Source: Pectobacterium colocasium (lineage in GTDB: Bacteria > Pseudomonadota > Gammaproteobacteria > Enterobacterales > Enterobacteriaceae). Taken from it: DNA of 64,000 bases. Below, one piece after another: positions 1 to 10,857 of this stretch (the stretch's first letter is position 1; each line of letters opens with the position of its first letter). The notes beneath the pieces are model-generated. The model was not told the origin of the DNA and did no database searches. It was given only the letters and a program-made list of their open reading frames with translations. The stretch covers positions 3,658,001 to 3,722,000 of the forward strand of contig NZ_CP084032.1 of the NCBI RefSeq assembly GCF_020181655.1, in the 5' to 3' direction. The translations under genes and the position numbers were made by a program.

Positions 1-465
1 GACCTGGATAGACAGGCGCTGGAAGAGGCTTACAAACTTGCCAGTCAACGAGGGCTGGAAAACCAGATATCGTTGGTACTGACTGATGCCTGGACTGTTG
101 ATTTAGCCGCACAAGCTGATGTGATTACCAGCAACGGACTCAATGTTTATGAGCAAGATGATGACAAAGTGACCGAACTTTACCGCGTGTTCTATTCTGG
201 GCTGAAACCGGGAGGCACGCTGATAACCAGTTTTATGACGCCACCTCCTACGCAATCGCAAGACTCCCCATGGATAAACGCCGACCCGAAATTGCTGGCG
301 CTCCAGTATGTTCTTTTCTCACGCATCATAGGGGCAACATGGACAGCGTTCCGAACTCATCAACAAACGCAATCACAGTTAGAACAGGCTGGATTTACCG
401 ATATCCAGTTTATGAACGATCGTATGCACATGTACCCAACGGTTGTCGCTAATAAGCCGTACTGA
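1..465 (+). CDS. Class I SAM-dependent methyltransferase, C-terminal part
   Basis: The reading frame is open from base 1 and ends at TGA 463-465, so the window holds only the last 154 codons and the true start lies upstream. The visible part has the late half of a Rossmann methyltransferase fold: a strand with ITSNGLNVYE after an acidic turn, a helix, then LKPGGTLITSF, the usual strand following motif III in class I enzymes. The SAM-binding glycine loop is outside the window, so substrate and exact family cannot be judged. A terminator-like hairpin follows about 150 bases downstream. Confidence 0.7.
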   Translation, partial: DLDRQALEEAYKLASQRGLENQISLVLTDAWTVDLAAQADVITSNGLNVYEQDDDKVTELYRVFYSGLKPGGTLITSFMTPPPTQSQDSPWINADPKLLALQYVLFSRIIGATWTAFRTHQQTQSQLEQAGFTDIQFMNDRMHMYPTVVANKPY

Positions 466-616
466 GTAGGATAAAAACGGTATCAACACGATGTTTTGAT
501 CGCAGTAACCGATCAATATTGGAAAATTGATCTGTATAAACGTTTATAAAATAACCATGTGTGATGTCATTATGGTACTGAAATTCAAACAATAATGATG
601 GCATCAGGGAAAGCGA

Positions 617-641
617 AGCCCACCCAAAAGGTGGGCTTTTT
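617..641 (+). terminator. Rho-independent terminator
   Basis: An 8-bp stem (AGCCCACC 617-624 with GGTGGGCT 630-637) with a five-base loop is followed by a T run on the plus strand. It probably ends transcription of the methyltransferase gene, although 150 untranslated bases lie between. Bases 466-616 contain no convincing gene. Confidence 0.75.
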
Positions 642-743
642 ACTGCTAAAGCAAACGGTGCCTTAACCACAGCCATTAAGTAACGCATATATATCCCTGA
701 GAGATAGCACACCGCCGCTTTGCCACTATCAGACATAAAAAAA

Positions 744-2052
744 GGTTCATCGCGCTTAAGCGTGAACCAATAGAAAACGGCGGTAAAAGTGGTTAGTTTT
801 GTATTCGCCAAAACACTAACCGACCACTCAACCGCCGTCTGCCATGAATGCTAACCTCTCTTCCCTTTTCTGGGAAGGCTTTACCGTTGACTCCTTTTCC
901 CATTCCTCATCTGATGCGCTGCTTATTACGCTTCGCCCAGACCCCCGTTTTGCACCCCAGTGCCGCCGATGTGGCCGAAGAGACTGTGCCGTTCATGATG
1001 TCTCTGTACGTCAGGTTCGTGAGCGGGATTTGCTGCACTGGCGCGTCACCCTTCTGGTTCCTGTTCGTCGTCTTCGCTGCGCCTGCTGCGGTGTTGCCAC
1101 CGAACGTATCTCCTGGTTGCCTGAGAGGCAGCGTTACACCTCTACATTATCCGTCTGGGTTGAGTCTCTTAGCCGTCTACTCCCCGTGAAGCACGTAGCA
1201 CAGCTGACAGCCCTGCACTGGCACACCATCAAGAATATCGACCTCCGCCGTTTGCGTCGGGAATTGCAGGAGCCAGAGCGACATACACTTCGCCGCCTGA
1301 TAATGGATGAGTTCGCCCTGTTTAAAGGCCATCGCTATGCCACTGTGGTCGTGGACGCTGATACGCAGCAGGTGCTGTGGGTCGGGGAAGGTCGCAGCCG
1401 CGCGGCCTTCCGCCCGTTCTTCACCTGGCTGGGACCGGAAGGCTGCGCGGCTATCGAGTCTGTCGCAATGGACATGAACACGGCGCTGGACCTTGAAGTC
1501 AGGGAGCAATGCCCACAGGCGGAAGTGGTCTATGATTTGTTCCACGTGGTGGCGAAGTTCGGTCGCGAGGTCATCGACAGGGTGCGGGTTGACCAGGCGA
1601 ATCAGCTACGTGACAACGCGAAAGCCCGGAAGGTTATCAAGCGCAGCCGCTGGCTGTTGCTGCGTAACGCTGAAAATCTGCCAGCAGGTCATGATGTAAA
1701 GCTGGCAGAGTTGCTGGAGGCCAACCAGCCGCTGAACACCGTGTACGTGATGAAAACTGCGCTGAAAGAGCTGTGGTATGCGCCGGATAAGGAGGTGGCC
1801 CGGCATCGCTGGGATGAATGGTACAGGCAGTCTCAGGAGAGCGATATAAAAGCGCTGCAGCAGTTCGCAGATAAGCTCAAGGGCTACGTGAGCGGGATAA
1901 TCGCCAGTGCTGAACATCGTCTGAATACGAGTGTGCTGGAGGGGATGAATAACAAAATCAAGGTACTAAAGCGAATGGCTTATGGATACCGGGATAACGA
2001 CTACTTCTTCCTGAAAATTAAAGCAGCGTTCCCCGGTAAAGCGCGATGAACC
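744..2052 (+). mobile_element. ISL3-family insertion sequence, 1309 bp, intact
   Basis: The ends are inverted: GGTTCATCGCGCTT at 744-757 and its complement ending at 2052. The 8 bases outside each end are identical (TAAAAAAA at 736-743 and 2053-2060), a target duplication of the size usual for ISL3 elements. One full-length transposase gene fills the element. The duplicated target is the T-tract of the rplS terminator on the minus strand, so insertion kept a working T-tract next to the hairpin. The left end is itself an imperfect palindrome (744-768). The intact reading frame and perfect duplication suggest a recent insertion. Confidence 0.93.
844..2049 (+). CDS. ISL3-family transposase
   Basis: This 401-residue protein has the ISL3 plan. 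An N-terminal zinc-ribbon has cysteine pairs near residues 40-48 and 79-82. A helix-turn-helix stretch follows, then a DDE catalytic domain with aspartates near 155 (IMDEFALF) and 210-231 (VAMDMN, VVYDLFH) and the terminal glutamate in the SVLEGMNNKIKVLKR segment near residue 365. Length is normal for the family and no frameshift or stop is seen. The stop codon lies inside the right inverted repeat. It acts on its own element ends; the host contributes no visible partner. Confidence 0.93.
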   Translation: MNANLSSLFWEGFTVDSFSHSSSDALLITLRPDPRFAPQCRRCGRRDCAVHDVSVRQVRERDLLHWRVTLLVPVRRLRCACCGVATERISWLPERQRYTSTLSVWVESLSRLLPVKHVAQLTALHWHTIKNIDLRRLRRELQEPERHTLRRLIMDEFALFKGHRYATVVVDADTQQVLWVGEGRSRAAFRPFFTWLGPEGCAAIESVAMDMNTALDLEVREQCPQAEVVYDLFHVVAKFGREVIDRVRVDQANQLRDNAKARKVIKRSRWLLLRNAENLPAGHDVKLAELLEANQPLNTVYVMKTALKELWYAPDKEVARHRWDEWYRQSQESDIKALQQFADKLKGYVSGIIASAEHRLNTSVLEGMNNKIKVLKRMAYGYRDNDYFFLKIKAAFPGKAR

Positions 2053-2086
2053 TAAAAAAAGGGGTTAGCCTTTGGCTAAACCCCTT
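2053..2086 (-). terminator. rplS operon terminator, with T-tract bordering the ISL3 element
   Basis: On the minus strand a GC-rich hairpin (arms 2061-2070 and 2074-2084, one bulged base) is followed by seven Ts at 2054-2060. It ends the rpsP-rimM-trmD-rplS operon. The T-tract is exactly the duplicated target of the ISL3 element. Confidence 0.85.
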
Positions 2087-2123
2087 ATTCATAACAACTT
2101 TCGGATGTTGCGAAAGCGCTATC

Positions 2124-2486
<363 letters not shown>

Positions 2487-2534
2487 CTAGGTAAACTGAT
2501 AGTTGGGTTCGCCAGATCAAACCGACGTAACCAC

Positions 2535-3290
2535 CTAATACTCTTGTTGCTCAGACTGATATTCACGTTGGAATTCAGCCAGCAACCTTGTTTGCTCGTC
2601 AGTCAGAGCTAGGCTTTTCAGAAGTTCAGGTCTTCTAAGCCAGGTTCGGCCCAGCGACTGCTTCAATCGCCAGCGACGTATTTCCGCATGGTTTCCAGAC
2701 AGTAACACCGCCGGAACCTCCATGCCTTCCAGTACTTCAGGGCGAGTGAAATGAGGACAATCCAGCAACCCATCGGCAAAAGAATCTTCTTCTGCTGAAG
2801 CCTGATGCCCCAGTACACCCGGTATAAAGCGGGCAACGGAGTCAATCAGGGTCATCGCTGGCAGTTCCCCACCGCTGAGTACGTAATCCCCGATCGACCA
2901 TTCTTCATCGATTTCGGTTTTAATTACGCGCTCATCAATCCCCTCGTACCGTCCACAGACCAGAATCATCTTCTGGTTAGTAGCGAGTTGACGTACGCCT
3001 TGCTGATCTAATTTACGGCCCTGAGGTGATAAATAAATCACTCTCGCGCCTTCGCCTGCCGCTGCTTTTGCTGCGTGGATCGCATCCCGTAAAGGTTGCA
3101 CCATCATCAGCATTCCGGGACCGCCGCCATAAGGTCGGTCATCCACGGTGCGATGCCGATCGTAAGTGAAGTCACGAGGACTCCAATACTGTACGTTCAG
3201 CAGGCCATTTTTTACTGCCCGGCCAGTGACTCCGTAATCAGTAATTGCCCGGAACATCTCTGGAAACAGGCTAATCACCCCAATCCACAT
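2535..3290 (-). CDS. trmD: tRNA (guanine-N1-)-methyltransferase
   Basis: TrmD transfers a methyl group from SAM to N1 of G37 in tRNAs reading CNN and related codons, which prevents +1 frameshifting. I start it at ATG 3290, giving [13 protein letters not shown] and 251 residues; the frame stays open a further 19 codons upstream, but those do not match the family. Knot motifs of the SPOUT fold are clear: [10 protein letters not shown] (51-60), [11 protein letters not shown] (112-122) and [11 protein letters not shown] (132-142). It sits between rimM and rplS, in the conserved operon order. Confidence 0.98.
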   Translation of the reverse strand: MWIGVISLFPEMFRAITDYGVTGRAVKNGLLNVQYWSPRDFTYDRHRTVDDRPYGGGPGMLMMVQPLRDAIHAAKAAAGEGARVIYLSPQGRKLDQQGVRQLATNQKMILVCGRYEGIDERVIKTEIDEEWSIGDYVLSGGELPAMTLIDSVARFIPGVLGHQASAEEDSFADGLLDCPHFTRPEVLEGMEVPAVLLSGNHAEIRRWRLKQSLGRTWLRRPELLKSLALTDEQTRLLAEFQREYQSEQQEY

Positions 3291-3328
3291 AGTCTCGTTC
3301 CGCTGGGTACTACTGGTCGATTCAGAGC

Positions 3329-3877
3329 TCAAAAACCAGGATCCCAATCTACTTCAATAGTTTGAGTAGACAGGTCGACGCGCTTAACAACCTGTTCAGT
3401 GAGGAACGGAACCAGCCGTTCCTTGACTCCGAAGGCATCTTTTAGGTTGGCTTTTATTACCATCACATCGTTCGAGCCGGTTTCCATCATATCGATGACT
3501 TTACCCAACTCATAACCTGTTACGGTCACGACCTGACAGCCAATAAGATCCTTCCAGTAATAATCACCTTCGCCCAGGTCGGGCAGTTGTGACGAATCTA
3601 CGACAATTTCGCAATTAGTCAGTAAATTAGCCGCATCACGGTCATCAACACCTTTCACTTTGATGATCAGGTCCTGATTGTGATACTTCCAGCTTTCAAT
3701 TTCGACAAGCTGCCAACCGCTTTTACTCTGGGTGAACCAAGGCTGATAATCAAAAATGCTCTCGGCATCTTCGGTGGATGAAAACACTCTGAGCCAACCT
3801 CGGATGCCGTATGCCGACCCAATCTTCCCCATAACAATCGGGTTAACGGGAGGTTTTGGGCTGAGTTGATTGCTCAT
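3329..3877 (-). CDS. rimM: Ribosome maturation factor RimM
   Basis: RimM helps 30S maturation by binding S19 and assisting folding of the 16S 3' domain. The 182-residue protein starts at ATG 3877 (MSNQLSPK); an upstream start three codons earlier is possible but less usual. The N-terminal half carries the RimM signature [17 protein letters not shown], and the C-terminal half is a PRC-barrel ending in VDWDPGF. It lies 18 bases after rpsP and 38 bases before trmD, so the genes are very likely one transcript. Confidence 0.97.
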   Translation of the reverse strand: MSNQLSPKPPVNPIVMGKIGSAYGIRGWLRVFSSTEDAESIFDYQPWFTQSKSGWQLVEIESWKYHNQDLIIKVKGVDDRDAANLLTNCEIVVDSSQLPDLGEGDYYWKDLIGCQVVTVTGYELGKVIDMMETGSNDVMVIKANLKDAFGVKERLVPFLTEQVVKRVDLSTQTIEVDWDPGF

Positions 3878-3895
3878 TATCACCACCGCAACAGA

Positions 3896-4144
3896 TTATG
3901 CTGCTTTTTTAGCGTCTTTGATCAGCGAAGATACGCGATCAGACACAGTTGCACCCAGACCAAGCCAATGCTCGATACGGTCCAGATCCAGACGCAGTGC
4001 TTCTGCTTGACCTGATGCGATTGGGTTGAAGAAACCAACGCGCTCAATGAAACGACCGTCACGCGCATTGCGGCTATCGGTCACGATTACTTGATAGAAC
4101 GGGCGTTTTTTCGCGCCGCCACGTGCCAAACGAATTGTTACCAT
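3896..4144 (-). CDS. rpsP: 30S ribosomal protein S16
   Basis: This 82-residue S16 starts [18 protein letters not shown], the family signature, and has the [14 protein letters not shown] core. It is an early 30S assembly protein binding 16S rRNA. It is the first gene of the four-gene operon and is preceded by a good AGAGG ribosome-binding site about 8 bases before ATG 4144. Confidence 0.98.
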   Translation of the reverse strand: MVTIRLARGGAKKRPFYQVIVTDSRNARDGRFIERVGFFNPIASGQAEALRLDLDRIEHWLGLGATVSDRVSSLIKDAKKAA

Positions 4145-4169
4145 AACATCCTCTTTAGTGAATAAAACA

Positions 4170-4199
4170 ACTGGGCCCCATCGAGGAACGGAGCCCAGT
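4170..4199 (-). terminator. Hairpin between ffh and rpsP
   Basis: A 7-bp perfect stem (ACTGGGC 4170-4176 with GCCCAGT 4193-4199) lies 25 bases before the rpsP start. On the minus strand it is followed by TGTTTTATT, so it could end ffh transcription or fold in the rpsP leader. The sequence does not decide between these. Confidence 0.5.
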
Positions 4200-4302
4200 A
4201 TGTCATATAAAAAGCCCGAAAATTTTACTCATTTTGGCGCAAAAAGCAATCTAAAGCGTGTAATCACGCCAAGAGTTTATCCACGCCAGGGAATTTCAGT
4301 GA

Positions 4303-5664
4303 TTAACGCCCCGGAAAACCAGGTGGCATCATCCCTTTCATACCGCGCATCATTTTCGCCAGACCACCGTTTTTCATCTTCTTCATCATGCGTTGCATAT
4401 CATCGAACTGCTTCAGAAGACGGTTCACGTCCTGGACCTGCATACCTGAACCCATCGCGATACGGCGCTTGCGCGACCCTTTGATAATCTCAGGCTTAGC
4501 ACGTTCCTGAAGCGTCATTGAATTAATGATCGCCTCCATGCGTACCAGCACTTTGTCATCCATTTGCGATTTTACATTATCAGGCAGTTGGCCCATGCCC
4601 GGCATTTTGCTCATCATGCTCGCCATGCCGCCCATATTGCGCATTTGCTTGAGCTGATCCAGAAAATCGGTCAAATCAAACCCATCGCCCTTCTTCAGCT
4701 TCTTCGCCAGCTTCTCTGCCTGTGTACGGTCGACCTTGCTTTCAATATCTTCAATCAGTGAAAGCACATCGCCCATACCGAGAATGCGCGATGCCACGCG
4801 CTCAGGATAGAACGGCTCTAGCGCTTCGGTTTTTTCACCGACGCCGAGGAATTTAATCGGCTTACCTGTAATATGGCGGATAGATAACGCCGCACCGCCG
4901 CGGGCATCACCATCAATTTTAGTGAGGATGACACCCGTTAACGGCAGCGCTTCATTAAAGGCTTTCGCCGTATTCGCCGCATCCTGCCCCGTCATGGCAT
5001 CAACCACAAACAGCGTCTCAACGGGCTTAATCGCCGCATGAACCTGTTTGATTTCGTCCATCATCGCGTCATCGACGTGAAGACGACCCGCGGTATCGAC
5101 CAACAAGACATCGTAGAATTTCAGCTTCGCGTGTTGTAACGCACGTTCTACAATCGCAAGTGGCTTTTCCTGTGCGTCTGACGGGAAGAAATCGACGCCC
5201 ACCTGCTGCGCCAGTGTTTCCAACTGCTTAATCGCCGCAGGGCGATAAACGTCGGCAGAAACCACCAGCACTTTTTTCTTCTGCTTCTCACGCAGGAATT
5301 TACCCAGCTTGCCCACGCTGGTGGTTTTACCCGCACCTTGCAGGCCCGCCATCAGAACAACCGCAGGAGGCTGCGCGGCAAGATTCAGCTCGGCGTTGAT
5401 ATCCCCCATGGCGCTGACGAGTTCATTTTTAACAATTTTGACGAACTCTTGGCCCGGCGTCAGACTTTTATTAACTTCATGCCCTACGGCACGTTCTTTC
5501 ACTCGATTGATAAAATCACGCACCACAGGTAACGCGACGTCGGCTTCCAGCAATGCCATACGCACTTCACGCAGCGTTTCTTTTATGTTGTCTTCAGTCA
5601 ACCGCCCGCGGCCGCTGATATTGCGCAATGTGCGCGAGAGTCGATCGGTTAAATTTTCAAACAT
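4303..5664 (-). CDS. ffh: Signal recognition particle protein Ffh
   Basis: This 453-residue GTPase binds 4.5S RNA and signal sequences and delivers ribosomes to FtsY at the inner membrane. The N domain (about 1-90) precedes the G domain with GLQGAGKTTSVGKL (107-120), the DTAGR motif and TKIDGDARGGAALS. The methionine-rich M domain covers about 325-453, with clusters such as MRNMGGMASMMSKMPGMG. Length matches E. coli Ffh. It is read in the same direction as the downstream rpsP operon, with about 160 bases between. Confidence 0.98.
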   Translation of the reverse strand: MFENLTDRLSRTLRNISGRGRLTEDNIKETLREVRMALLEADVALPVVRDFINRVKERAVGHEVNKSLTPGQEFVKIVKNELVSAMGDINAELNLAAQPPAVVLMAGLQGAGKTTSVGKLGKFLREKQKKKVLVVSADVYRPAAIKQLETLAQQVGVDFFPSDAQEKPLAIVERALQHAKLKFYDVLLVDTAGRLHVDDAMMDEIKQVHAAIKPVETLFVVDAMTGQDAANTAKAFNEALPLTGVILTKIDGDARGGAALSIRHITGKPIKFLGVGEKTEALEPFYPERVASRILGMGDVLSLIEDIESKVDRTQAEKLAKKLKKGDGFDLTDFLDQLKQMRNMGGMASMMSKMPGMGQLPDNVKSQMDDKVLVRMEAIINSMTLQERAKPEIIKGSRKRRIAMGSGMQVQDVNRLLKQFDDMQRMMKKMKNGGLAKMMRGMKGMMPPGFPGR

Positions 5665-5833
5665 ATCTCATGCTCAACGTAAGACAGGCCGCCAGCGCGA
5701 CACGAATGGAAGAGATTATACACAAAAGCGGGAACGATCTCAGCGCTGCTAACGGAGAACTGTTGGTGCCCACGGCGACTAACGCTATACTGACTCTTCA
5801 TTTTACCTAGTTGATATTTAATAACCTATTTGT

Positions 5834-6628
5834 ATGTCTGTTTTCGCTATTGTGGCGCTTGTCGCCTACACACTCAGCCTCGGACTGATCATCCCCAGTC
5901 TGCTGCGCAAGAACAGTGCATATCGTCGGCTGGCAATACTCTCGGCCAGCGCTGCGCTAAGCTGCCATGCGGTGGCGCTCTATCAACGCATTTTCGATGT
6001 TCAGGTCGGGCAAAACCTTAGCCTGCTGAATATCGGTTCGCTGGTCAGTCTCATCATCTGTACGGTGATGACGATTGTCGCCGCGCGCGATCGTGGCTGG
6101 TTTATTCTTCCTATCGTCTACACCTTTGCGCTGATCAATCTGGCCTTTGCCAGCTTCATGCCGAGTGAATTCATTACGCATCTGGAAGCGTCACCGGGCT
6201 TGATGATCCATATCGGTCTGGCACTTTTTTCCTATGCCACACTGTTAATTGCGGCCCTTTATGCGCTCCAACTCGCCTGGCTTGATTATCTGCTCAAGAA
6301 TAAAAAGCTGGGTTTTGCGGCTGATATGCCGCCACTGATGGGCATTGAACGTAAAATGTTCCACATCACGCAGATTGGCGTCATTCTGCTCACGCTGACG
6401 CTCTGTACCGGCTTGTACTATATGGATGACCTAATCAATAACAAAGAGAACTTGCATAAAGCCGTGTTCTCCCTGTTTGCGTGGTTCATCTATATTCTGC
6501 TGCTTTGGGGGCATTACCATGAAGGGTGGCGCGGTCGCCGCGTTGTCTGGTTCAGCCTGCTCGGTGCGCTGATGCTGACGCTTTCTTACTTTGGTAGCCG
6601 GGTGATACAGCACTTTCTTGCCGTCTAA
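5834..6628 (+). CDS. ypjD: Inner membrane protein of the cytochrome c assembly family (YpjD)
   Basis: The 264-residue protein has about eight hydrophobic segments and the C-terminal GHYHEGWRGRR segment typical of the YpjD/CcsA-like family. It diverges from ffh, as in E. coli. Its precise role is unsettled; family relatives handle haem, and E. coli YpjD has been linked to metal-ion homeostasis. The terminator after it is split by the IS4 element, so transcripts now run into that element's left end. Confidence 0.88.
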   Translation: MSVFAIVALVAYTLSLGLIIPSLLRKNSAYRRLAILSASAALSCHAVALYQRIFDVQVGQNLSLLNIGSLVSLIICTVMTIVAARDRGWFILPIVYTFALINLAFASFMPSEFITHLEASPGLMIHIGLALFSYATLLIAALYALQLAWLDYLLKNKKLGFAADMPPLMGIERKMFHITQIGVILLTLTLCTGLYYMDDLINNKENLHKAVFSLFAWFIYILLLWGHYHEGWRGRRVVWFSLLGALMLTLSYFGSRVIQHFLAV

Positions 6629-6642
6629 CCACTCCTCGAACA

Positions 6643-6667
6643 CAAAAAAAGAGAGCCAACATCCGGC
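6643..6667. terminator. Left half of the split ypjD/luxS bidirectional terminator
   Basis: An A-run followed by AGAGAGCC (6650-6657) is the left arm of a hairpin. The other arm, GGCTCTCT plus a T-run, is at 8091-8102 beyond the IS4 element. Joining the flanks at the 13-bp duplication restores a symmetric hairpin with an A-run on one side and a T-run on the other, serving both converging genes. Confidence 0.8.
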
Positions 6668-6713
6668 TAATGCCGATCGTTTAAGGATTAGTTGAACGAT
6701 CCAGCCGTTGGTG

Positions 6714-6747
6714 TAAAAAAGGTTCATGACATTCATGGACCTTTTTT
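6714..6747 (+). promoter_or_regulatory. Hairpin just before the IS4 transposase start
   Basis: A stem of about 14 bp (A-run, GGTTCATG, loop, CATGGACC, T-run) ends directly before ATG 6749. It has terminator form, so it should stop outside transcripts from reaching the transposase gene, or hide its ribosome-binding region when read through, as described for IS10 and IS50. Confidence 0.7.
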
Positions 6748-6748
6748 T

Positions 6749-8071
6749 ATGCAACTTTCTCAGGCTCTTGGCATTATCAATCTTACTGCGCCGGAACAGA
6801 TTCACACTCTGGCTGATCTCCTACCCGTTAGCATGATTGAACAGGCATTAACGCTCACTGATACCGTCACGCTGCGCAAGCGAAAACTCTCCCTTGAGTC
6901 CATGGTGTGGCTGGTTATTGGCATGGCCGTATTCAATCAGCGCCCTCTTTCCCACATCGTTAATCTCATGGATATCGCTGATCGCTCCGGCACCCCGTTC
7001 ATCGCCCCCAGTTCAGTCATACAACGGCGGCAGACGCTCGGTGAGGCTGCTGTCAGAGAACTGTTTGATATCACACAACGACACTGGAACGAACAGGCTC
7101 AGCACCCACAATGGCATGGGCTTAACCTCTTTGCCGTCGACGGTGTGGTCTGGCAAACGCAGGATACACCGGAAAATGAGGCGGCCTTCGGCAAGGCCTC
7201 CAATCAGCACGGCGACAAGGGTTACCCGCAGGTGAGAATGGCTTGCCTGATGGAACTGAGCAGTCATCTGATAACCGCCAGTGCGTTCGGCCGCTACGAT
7301 GTCAACGAGATGCGGCTGGCAGCAGAGCTGACCGGAAAAACACCAGATAACAGCATTACCCTGTTCGACAAAGGGTTTTACTCCGTCGGTTTACTGCATC
7401 ACTGGCGAACAGCGGGGGAAAATCGGCACTGGCTGCTGCCGTTGAAGAAAAATACGCAATACGAAGTGATAAGCAAGCTGGGCAGGCAAGACAGACTGGT
7501 ACGGATAAAGACATCGCCGCAGGCGCGTAAACAATGGGCGACGCTGCCGGAGAGCATCACAGCGCGGTTGTTAACGAAGATGATAGAGGGAAAAACGCGA
7601 GAGGTGCTTACGTCACTGACGGACCCGATGCGTTATCCGGCGGCGGAGGTGAACGCCCTTTACGCTCACCGATGGGAAATCGAGTTGGGATATCGCGAGG
7701 CGAAACAAGGCTTGCTGGGTAACAGGTGGCATTTACGGAGCAGACTGCCGGAAATGGTGAGGCAGGAGTTGTGGGGCGTGCTGCTGACGTACAATCTGGT
7801 GCGTTATCAGATGGTGAAAATGGCGTTTACGCTGAAAGGAGATTACCTGCCGTATCAGTTGAGCTTCAGCGGCGCCCTGACGGAAATCTGGCGATTACTT
7901 ATCGGTCTGCCGGGTTCATCACCGGGTGCGATACCAGGACATCTGAAGCATTTTTATGAGCAGGCAATCTATCTGGTATTGCCGTTAAGAAGGGAGCGAA
8001 GTTACCCCCGAGAAATCAGGGGAAGACGAGCGAAATATCCGTTAAAAAACAATGCCGGTCACCTTAAGTGA
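6749..8071 (+). CDS. IS4-family transposase
   Basis: The 440-residue protein begins MQLSQALGIINLT; a longer frame runs 19 codons upstream through the hairpin but is unlikely to be used. It has the N-terminal IS4 domain (about 1-110) and a DDE domain: LFAVDGVVWQT (first D), ITLFDKGFYS (second D), and the Y-(2)-R-(3)-E-(6)-K signature in the HRWEIELGYREAKQGLL segment. No disruption is seen. The stop codon lies within the right-end palindrome. Confidence 0.93.
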   Translation: MQLSQALGIINLTAPEQIHTLADLLPVSMIEQALTLTDTVTLRKRKLSLESMVWLVIGMAVFNQRPLSHIVNLMDIADRSGTPFIAPSSVIQRRQTLGEAAVRELFDITQRHWNEQAQHPQWHGLNLFAVDGVVWQTQDTPENEAAFGKASNQHGDKGYPQVRMACLMELSSHLITASAFGRYDVNEMRLAAELTGKTPDNSITLFDKGFYSVGLLHHWRTAGENRHWLLPLKKNTQYEVISKLGRQDRLVRIKTSPQARKQWATLPESITARLLTKMIEGKTREVLTSLTDPMRYPAAEVNALYAHRWEIELGYREAKQGLLGNRWHLRSRLPEMVRQELWGVLLTYNLVRYQMVKMAFTLKGDYLPYQLSFSGALTEIWRLLIGLPGSSPGAIPGHLKHFYEQAIYLVLPLRRERSYPREIRGRRAKYPLKNNAGHLK

Positions 8072-8124
8072 CCGGCATTAGCCAACATCCGGCTCTCTTT
8101 TTTATTTGGATCTTATCCGACAAC

Positions 8125-8640
8125 CTAGATATGCAGCTCGGCCAGCTTATCTTTCGGCAGTGCCAGATCGTCATTTTGGTTGATACCAATATCGTGATCC
8201 ACAATGTGCTGAGCAATTTCCTGCGCTTCTTTCAGCGAGTGCATCTCATAGGTGCCGCACTGATATTCATTCAGCTCAGGGATTTTACGCTGGTCGGTCA
8301 CTTTCAGAACGTCCGCCATCGCTGCTTTCCAGGAATCGGCAACACGTTGTTCATCCGGCGTGCCAATCAGGCTCATGTAGAAACCGGTACGGCATCCCAT
8401 CGGAGAAATGTCGATAATTTCCACGCCATCCCCGTTTAAATGATCGCGCATGAAGCCAGCAAACAGGTGCTCTAGCGTATGAATCCCTCGTTCCGGCATC
8501 ACTTCGATGTTCGGGCGACAGAAGCGCAGGTCAAATACCGTAATAGTGTCGCCATGAGGGGTTTTCATGGTTTTCGCGACCCGAACGGCAGGTGCTGCCA
8601 TACGAGTATGATCAACAGTAAAGCTATCTAGTAACGGCAT
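8125..8640 (-). CDS. luxS: S-ribosylhomocysteine lyase, autoinducer-2 synthase
   Basis: LuxS cleaves S-ribosylhomocysteine to homocysteine and DPD, the autoinducer-2 precursor, in the activated methyl cycle. The 171-residue protein has the metal ligands H54 and H58 (HTLEH) and C128, and the catalytic Cys83 in MGCRTGFY. It lies downstream of gshA on the same strand, as in E. coli, with about 150 bases between them. Its terminator is interrupted by the IS4 element, so luxS transcripts may now extend into the element in antisense. Confidence 0.98.
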   Translation of the reverse strand: MPLLDSFTVDHTRMAAPAVRVAKTMKTPHGDTITVFDLRFCRPNIEVMPERGIHTLEHLFAGFMRDHLNGDGVEIIDISPMGCRTGFYMSLIGTPDEQRVADSWKAAMADVLKVTDQRKIPELNEYQCGTYEMHSLKEAQEIAQHIVDHDIGINQNDDLALPKDKLAELHI

Positions 8641-8765
8641 AATGCCACCTCCTCATAGAAAAATTTATTTTTTCTCGTTTCCGGGAAACTTTTCTTTTTT
8701 ATGCGAGTCTGACTTACTGAAAGACGCGCATTTATTATCATCATCCCTATTAGAGATGTTTATTT

Positions 8766-8790
8766 GGCCACAGTTTCTGTGGCCTTTTCT
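8766..8790 (+). terminator. Hairpin between gshA and luxS
   Basis: An 8-bp perfect stem (GGCCACAG 8766-8773 with CTGTGGCC 8777-8784) is followed by a T-rich run on the plus strand. Both neighbouring genes are read on the minus strand, where no clear T-run follows, so its role as gshA terminator is uncertain. Confidence 0.45.
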
Positions 8791-8792
8791 TT

Positions 8793-10361
<1,569 letters not shown>

Positions 10362-10428
10362 TTAAAATGTAATGGTTGTAAGCATAATTGAAACTCAGTA
10401 GCACTCACCAGTTCACATTGCAATCTGG

Positions 10429-10857
10429 TTAAGACCACCACGCCATCCCCTGTAACGTTATACCTGCCAATACGATATACCGCAGCGCTTTTCCAATACC
10501 AATGAAAATCGCCGATTGCACCCAGGGCATGCGTAGCCAACCCGCTAACACGCACAATAAATCGCCTACTACCGGCACCCAACTAAATAACAGCGCAGCG
10601 CAACCATAGCGCTGCAACCAACGCATGGCCACCGTATAGCCTGCTTGTTGTTTTGGCTGAGGGAGTAAGCGCCCTATAAAAATATTTGTTAACCCGCCCA
10701 GCGTATTTCCTACCGTCGCCACAGCGATCAACAGGTAGGGTTTTGCGCTGTCAGCCAGCAATAACGTTACCAGCAGGACTTCTGAACTGCCGGGCAACAG
10801 TGTTGCACTGAGCAAGCTACTCCAGAAAAGGGAAAAAACGGCCCAGAACTCACTCAC
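10429..10857 (-). CDS. yqaA: Inner membrane protein YqaA (DedA-like)
   Basis: A 142-residue membrane protein of the SNARE-associated/DedA-like YqaA family, with about four hydrophobic segments and the GNTLGGLTNIFIGRLLP loop that marks the group. Its start overlaps the end of yqaB by four bases (ATGA), implying translational coupling. The family includes lipid scramblase-like proteins; the specific role of YqaA is not established. Confidence 0.9.
   Translation of the reverse strand: MSEFWAVFSLFWSSLLSATLLPGSSEVLLVTLLLADSAKPYLLIAVATVGNTLGGLTNIFIGRLLPQPKQQAGYTVAMRWLQRYGCAALLFSWVPVVGDLLCVLAGWLRMPWVQSAIFIGIGKALRYIVLAGITLQGMAWWS

Larger units (their letters stand above)
6668..8080 (+). mobile_element. 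IS4-family insertion sequence, 1413 bp, intact
   Basis: The ends are imperfect inverted repeats beginning TAATGCCG (left 6668-6686; right end at 8080). The 13 bases GCCAACATCCGGC occur on both sides (6655-6667 and 8081-8093), a duplication length typical of IS4. A single intact transposase gene lies inside. The last 29 bases (8051-8079) form a near-perfect palindrome, and a strong hairpin precedes the transposase start. The target is the loop and upper stem of the terminator shared by ypjD and luxS. Confidence 0.93.

Noticed and set aside
449..811. A 120-codon minus-strand frame at the left edge
   Set aside because: It crosses the ISL3 left end and a terminator, has no family-like sequence and no ribosome-binding site.
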